Shown: piece after piece, positions 6,934 to 9,592 of the stretch
Position numbering within the stretch: position 1 is the first letter of the stretch
Layout of the letters: every line of letters begins with the position of its first letter
Assembly (NCBI GenBank): GCA_004557455.1
Contig: SFDX01000049.1
Coordinates: forward strand, 1-9,592
Direction: 5' to 3'
Length of the DNA stretch: 9,592 nt
Source of the DNA: Akkermansia muciniphila
GTDB lineage: Bacteria > Verrucomicrobiota > Verrucomicrobiia > Verrucomicrobiales > Akkermansiaceae
Notes under the pieces: model-generated
Databases searched by the model: none
The model's input: the letters and a program-made list of their open reading frames with translations, nothing else
Told to the model about the DNA's origin: nothing
Translations under genes and position numbers: made by a program

Positions 6934-6960
6934 ATTGCTTAATGTGTGGTTTTGTTATTG
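6934..6960 (-). promoter_or_regulatory. A/C-rich translation initiation region of atpE
   Basis: The 27 nt before the atpE start hold a single G on the mRNA strand and include AATAACAAAACCACACATT. There is no Shine-Dalgarno. It recalls, by composition only, the A/U-rich enhancer upstream of E. coli atpE, which raises c-subunit synthesis. A role in high expression of c is inference. Confidence 0.5.
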
Positions 6961-6966
6961 GAGAAA

Positions 6967-7005
6967 CCCGCCGAACTCACGTTGGGTTCATGATCATCCG
7001 GCGGG
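6967..7005 (-). promoter_or_regulatory. Hairpin between atpB and atpE
   Basis: A perfect 7-bp stem pairs CCCGCCG with CGGCGGG (6999-7005 and 6967-6973 read as mRNA) around a 25-nt loop, which contains a possible short inner pairing (GTT 6986-6988 with AAC 6974-6976) and a TGATCA palindrome (6991-6996). It starts 7 nt after the atpB stop and is followed by TTTCTCC. It could be a 3' barrier for atpB mRNA, a cleavage site, or a weak attenuator before atpE. Confidence 0.5.
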
Positions 7006-7012
7006 AAGGGGG

Positions 7013-7864
7013 TTACGCTTCTTCTTCCTCACCGCCTACTTGGGTCTTGAGGAAGATGGCCGTCAGCATCAGGAAGACCAAGGCCTGCACAAAGGCTACC
7101 ATGATTTCCAGACACATGAAGGGGAACATCGCCAGCCAGCTGATGCTGCCCATCTGCTCCAGAATGGCCTCGCCGGCGAAGATGTTGCCGAAAAGTCGGG
7201 CTGCCAAGGCCACGGGGCGTACGCAGATGGAGATAATATCAATGATGCCGACAAAGAAGAAAATGGGCAGCAGCAGGTTGCGCATCAGACCTTTCAGCCC
7301 GCCTTTCGGGCCGAAGAGGTGCTCCAGAAACTTCACCGGACCCTGCTCGCGCAGCACCCAGACGAACCAGAGCAGGGCGTAGAAGAAGCCCAAGAAGGTC
7401 GTGACGGCAAGGTCGGCGTTCGCGCCGCGGAAAACAGGTTTGCCGTCGAAGGTGAGCTCGCCCACACCGGGGATGAGGCCCATGTAGTTGCTCACCAAAA
7501 TGAGGATGAAGATGCTGGCAAAATACCAGAAGTATTTGCGGGCCAGGTACTTGCCGGTCAGGCTCTCCACGAAGTTGTACAGGACCTCGAAAATCCACTC
7601 CACGAAGTTCTGCAGGCCGCGCGGGATGCGTTCCATGCGCCGCGTGGCCAAGCGCAGCACCACGGTGATGAACAGCACCGCCAGCGCAAACATGAACAGG
7701 GAGTTGCTGATGGGGATGACCATGCCGTCCGTGCCGGGAATCGGTATCTCCCAAAGGATTGGGGCGGCCTTGGCTAAGCCCTCCGCAGCGTGCTCTTCCG
7801 CCTGCGCCGCGCCGCCTGCAAGCAGGGCGAACAGAGGCATCATTTTGGTGAAAATCGTCTTCAT
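7013..7864 (-). CDS. atpB: ATP synthase Fo subunit a
   Basis: The 283-aa subunit a forms the two proton half-channels next to the c-ring. The essential arginine is Arg223 in AARLFGNIFAGE (221-232), and the second conserved polar residue is Gln260 in VQALVFLML. Membrane helices cover about 54-72, 113-132, 152-172, 197-217, 221-240 and 243-272. Residues 1-22 look like a cleavable signal peptide (basic start, hydrophobic core, A-Q-A before EEHA), as in several bacterial subunit a proteins. The C-terminus is strongly acidic (GGEEEEA). It is the first gene of the operon; no atpI or atpZ precedes it. The start lies 11 nt after a likely -10 element, so the mRNA would have about a 5-nt leader. Confidence 0.97.
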   Translation of the reverse strand: MKTIFTKMMPLFALLAGGAAQAEEHAAEGLAKAAPILWEIPIPGTDGMVIPISNSLFMFALAVLFITVVLRLATRRMERIPRGLQNFVEWIFEVLYNFVESLTGKYLARKYFWYFASIFILILVSNYMGLIPGVGELTFDGKPVFRGANADLAVTTFLGFFYALLWFVWVLREQGPVKFLEHLFGPKGGLKGLMRNLLLPIFFFVGIIDIISICVRPVALAARLFGNIFAGEAILEQMGSISWLAMFPFMCLEIMVAFVQALVFLMLTAIFLKTQVGGEEEEA

Positions 7865-7868
7865 GTGC

Positions 7869-7905
7869 GTTCTCTACACTAGCACTCCGCTCCCGCCTCT
7901 GTCAA
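7869..7905 (-). promoter_or_regulatory. Sigma70-type promoter of the atp operon
   Basis: On the minus strand a perfect -35 box TTGACA (7900-7905) is followed by an 18-nt spacer and the -10 box TAGTGT (7876-7881), preceded by TGC, an extended -10 element (7882-7884). TAGTGT keeps the three most important bases of the consensus. The predicted start point is near 7869, about 5 nt before the atpB ATG. This places the promoter after the MFS gene, so the atp operon can be expressed separately from it. Confidence 0.65.
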
Positions 7906-8033
7906 GCTTCTTTTCCCCTTTTCGGCGAAAAAATCGCCTTTCTTTGTCGCTTTCGGCGCGCTTTCGTCACCTTCTGCCCCCGCTGCACCGCCGGTCGTCC
8001 CCATACCGCCGCGCAGGGTGGTGCGGGGCGCGC
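7906..8033. other. Intergenic region between MFS gene and atp promoter
   Basis: These 128 nt hold no supported gene. A palindrome at 7924-7938 (GGCGA, 5 A, TCGCC) is followed on the plus strand by TTTCTTT. On the plus strand TTTCGGCG occurs twice (7920-7927 and 7951-7958), and on the minus strand CGAAAGCG occurs twice 11 nt apart. A G/C-rich block at 8008-8030 can form only short stems. I see no clear terminator for the MFS gene, so read-through into atp is possible. A 41-codon frame (8004 to 7879, minus) runs through here and is judged doubtful. Confidence 0.4.
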
Positions 8034-9221
8034 TTACCCGCGCTCCGGCAGGGCCGGCAGGCTGCGCCGGCGTGTGCAGATGAGCAGCAGGGCGAAAAGC
8101 GGGAACACCGGCAGCAGGGAGATGAGTCCGGGCAGGGCGGTGTATTCCACGCCCAGCCCTTGCTCCAAGGGGAGGCCGCCGAACCACGCTCCCAGCGCGT
8201 TGCCGCCGTTGAAGGCCATTTGGATGGCGGCGGCGCCCATCAGCTCCGCGCCGCGCGCGTAGCGCAGAATCAGCACCTGCCAGCACAGGGCCGCGCCGAA
8301 GACGCCCAGGGACATCAGGACCACTCCCGCCAAGGCGGCGGGGATGCAGTGCGGCAGCAGCCAGGTGGTCAGCAGGGAGGCGAAGATGAGCAACAACATC
8401 AGCATGGCGGCCCACTCCGGGGTGCGGCGATCTGCCAAGCGTCCGCTGAGCCAAGTGCCGGCGCACATGCCCACTCCGCCGATGAGCAGGATGGGACTCA
8501 CGGCACTCGTCGGCAGGCCGACGGCGGAGGTGAGGTAGGGTTTTACATAACTATAGAAGCAGAAATAACCGTTGTTGGTCAGCAGGGTCATGGCCAGCAG
8601 GAGCAGCGGGAGCGGTTGCCCGAGGAAGCGGAACATGTCCGCGCCCCGGCGCATGGGGGTGGCGGGCAGTTGCGGAATGTAGCGGGCCACCATCAGCAGG
8701 GAGATGAGTCCCCACAGGCCGATGAAGAAGAATGCGCTGCTCCACCCGATGTATTGGGCGAGGATAGATGTCAACGGTACGCAGAACACGTTGGAGATGC
8801 AGATGCCCTGAATCGCCGCAGCCACGGTGGCGGATACCTTGCCGGGGGCGGCGATGCGCTCGGCCACAATCGTTGCCATGCCGAACACCGCTCCGTGCGG
8901 CAGGCCGGAGAGGAAGCGCAGCAGCAGCATGGTGCCGTGGTTGGGGCTCAGTCCCGTGCAGGTGTTGGCTATCATCAGCACCGCCGCCAGCAGCAACAGA
9001 ATCCGCTTCGGCGGCCACTGCGCCACCCCCAGCGCAAACAGCGGCGCCCCCGCGCACACGCCCAACGCATAGGCAGAAATATACTGCCCCGCCTGTGGCA
9101 GACTCACCCCCAGACCCTCCGCCGTTTCTGGCAAGATGGCCATCATAGCACACTCCGATACCCCCGCTGCCAGGGTCAGGCAGCACAACGACAGCGTTTT
9201 CGCATTCACGACATCGCTCAT
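8034..9221 (-). CDS. AraJ-like MFS transporter (DHA1 family)
   Basis: A 395-aa inner-membrane protein of the major facilitator superfamily, drug:H+ antiporter 1 type, expected to export small molecules by proton exchange; the substrate is unknown. It has about 12 hydrophobic segments and short loops. Its motifs follow E. coli AraJ along the whole length: QAGQYISAYALGVCAGAP (43-60), RFLSGLPHGAVFGM (102-115), PGKVSATVAA (126-135), YSYVKPYLT (223-231) and GAELMGAAAIQMAFNGGNAL (324-343). The usual MFS motif A between helices 2 and 3 is reduced to PPKR (70-73), as in AraJ relatives. The start at 9221 lies 9 nt after a strong -10 box and has no Shine-Dalgarno. It is upstream of and codirectional with atpB, 169 nt apart; I see no functional tie. 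Confidence 0.9.
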   Translation of the reverse strand: MSDVVNAKTLSLCCLTLAAGVSECAMMAILPETAEGLGVSLPQAGQYISAYALGVCAGAPLFALGVAQWPPKRILLLLAAVLMIANTCTGLSPNHGTMLLLRFLSGLPHGAVFGMATIVAERIAAPGKVSATVAAAIQGICISNVFCVPLTSILAQYIGWSSAFFFIGLWGLISLLMVARYIPQLPATPMRRGADMFRFLGQPLPLLLLAMTLLTNNGYFCFYSYVKPYLTSAVGLPTSAVSPILLIGGVGMCAGTWLSGRLADRRTPEWAAMLMLLLIFASLLTTWLLPHCIPAALAGVVLMSLGVFGAALCWQVLILRYARGAELMGAAAIQMAFNGGNALGAWFGGLPLEQGLGVEYTALPGLISLLPVFPLFALLLICTRRRSLPALPERG

Positions 9222-9223
9222 GG

Positions 9224-9258
9224 CCCGGACATCATACCCCCATCTCGCCCCATGTCAA
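9224..9258 (-). promoter_or_regulatory. Sigma70-type promoter of the MFS gene
   Basis: A perfect -35 TTGACA (9253-9258) is followed by a 16-nt G-rich spacer and a near-perfect -10 TATGAT (9231-9236, five of six consensus bases). Only 9 nt separate the -10 box from the ATG at 9219-9221, so the predicted start point (near 9224) leaves a leader of about 3 nt. This implies a leaderless or near-leaderless mRNA. Confidence 0.65.
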
Positions 9259-9289
9259 GCCCCGCCTGCATCTTTTGTGTCATACCCCC
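9232..9289. repeat. Direct repeat TCATACCCCC at the MFS promoter
   Basis: The 10-bp sequence TCATACCCCC occurs at 9232-9241 and again at 9280-9289, 48 bp apart start to start. On the minus strand (GGGGGTATGA) the downstream copy overlaps the -10 box and the spacer end; the upstream copy lies 21 bp beyond the -35 box. The pair could be operator half-sites or a duplicated promoter piece. The upstream copy has no matching -35 box. Confidence 0.5.
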
Positions 9290-9317
9290 CTCCGCCGACG
9301 GAGGAGAGACATCTCTC
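9289..9317. repeat. Two adjoining palindromes upstream of the MFS promoter
   Basis: CCTCCG (9289-9294) and CGGAGG (9299-9304) form a perfect 6-bp stem with a 4-nt loop. Directly beside it GAGAGA (9304-9309) and TCTCTC (9312-9317) form a second dyad around CA. Neither is followed by a T-run on either strand, so they are weak terminator candidates for the gene at 9361 and could instead be regulator-binding dyads. Confidence 0.4.
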
Positions 9318-9360
9318 TTCCATCCATCGGCCTAGTAGAGGAAGGCTCCGTAGATGAACC

Positions 9361-9592
9361 CTACTCCTCCGTGATGCGATAAATTCCGAATCCATCTGCC
9401 GAGCCATCCTTCACGACATGTGCATTCTTTCCTGCATGCTCCTTGAGGTAGGTACAGATCGGTTCCAACTCCCAAGGGCCATAGGCGATAAAATGGCGCT
9501 CCGTCAGTTTTTATGACCACCCCCGGGAGCGAGTGATGCGAGATGGTAAAGATATACAGGCTTCCCATCCTCGGCATCTTCTGCTATAATTA
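9361..9592 (-). pseudogene. Partial gene with a -1 frameshift, function unknown
   Basis: The 3' end of a gene that enters from the right edge. From 9590 to 9513 one frame reads as plausible protein, including GKPVYLYHLASLAPGGGHK, then meets TGA at 9504-9506. Shifting by one base at the A-run (five As on the minus strand, 9508-9512) moves to a second frame that reads LTERHFIAYGPWELEPICTY and later GKNVHVVKDGSADGFGIYR, ending at TAG (9361-9363). One extra A would join the two into a continuous C-terminus of about 75 residues. The downstream half has no ATG of its own. Either the gene is broken, or the base is a sequence error in a homopolymer. A different 81-codon frame across the same bases (9332-9577) looks less protein-like. 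I do not recognise the family. Confidence 0.5.

Noticed and set aside
7488..9335. Plus-strand open frame of 615 codons opposite the MFS gene and atpB
   Set aside because: Gln/Arg/His/Gly-rich low-complexity translation opposite a well-matched AraJ-like protein.
9332..9577. 81-codon minus-strand frame at the right edge as a gene
   Set aside because: It uses rarer codons and its product looks unnatural (Cys/Gly/His-rich). The two neighbouring frames joined by a one-base shift read far better.
1..9592. CRISPR arrays, tRNA or rRNA genes, insertion sequences, integrase or attachment sites
   Set aside because: I scanned both strands for repeat-spacer periodicity, T-loop motifs, transposase motifs and flanking inverted or direct repeats and found none. 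The only repeats are short promoter-region ones.

Overview
The window is a complete F-type (F1Fo) ATP synthase operon, all on the minus strand, flanked upstream by an AraJ-like MFS exporter and ending in a secreted SGNH-type hydrolase. A broken, partial gene enters from the right edge. I see no convincing plus-strand gene, RNA gene, CRISPR array or mobile element. The GC-rich base composition, the very short delta subunit (129 aa), the signal-peptide-like start of subunit a, and the missing atpI suggest a Verrucomicrobiota-type (possibly Akkermansia-like) bacterium. That placement rests on recalled family traits and is not checked.

Layout in the direction of transcription (right to left): 9361-9592 C-terminal part of an unrecognised gene with a frameshift; 9222-9360 intergenic, with palindromes, a 10-bp direct repeat and a strong promoter; 8034-9221 AraJ-like MFS transporter; 7865-8033 intergenic, with the atp promoter; then atpB, atpE, atpF, atpH, atpA, atpG, atpD, atpC and the SGNH hydrolase (7864 down to 295); 1-294 noncoding, with terminator-like structures. 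Gaps within the operon are 79, 101, 15, 57, 3, 36, 6 and 16 nt. The eight atp genes encode the whole membrane motor (a, b, c), the peripheral stalk (delta with b) and the catalytic head and rotor (alpha, gamma, beta, epsilon). Walker, catalytic and proton-path residues are intact, so the enzyme should work. The c subunit lacks the sodium-binding signature and looks proton-coupled.

The protein content is ordinary core metabolism. The interesting layer is in the non-coding sequence. Both promoters I can find would start transcription only a few nucleotides before the start codon, giving near-leaderless mRNAs. None of the ten intact genes has a recognisable Shine-Dalgarno. The four internal cistrons with room for a leader (atpE, atpF, atpA, atpD) are preceded by CA-rich, almost G-free leaders; the atpD leader has no G in 36 nt. 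The atpE cistron is bracketed by two GC-rich hairpins, which may help make the excess of c subunit. I did not find evidence of a previously undescribed multi-gene system.
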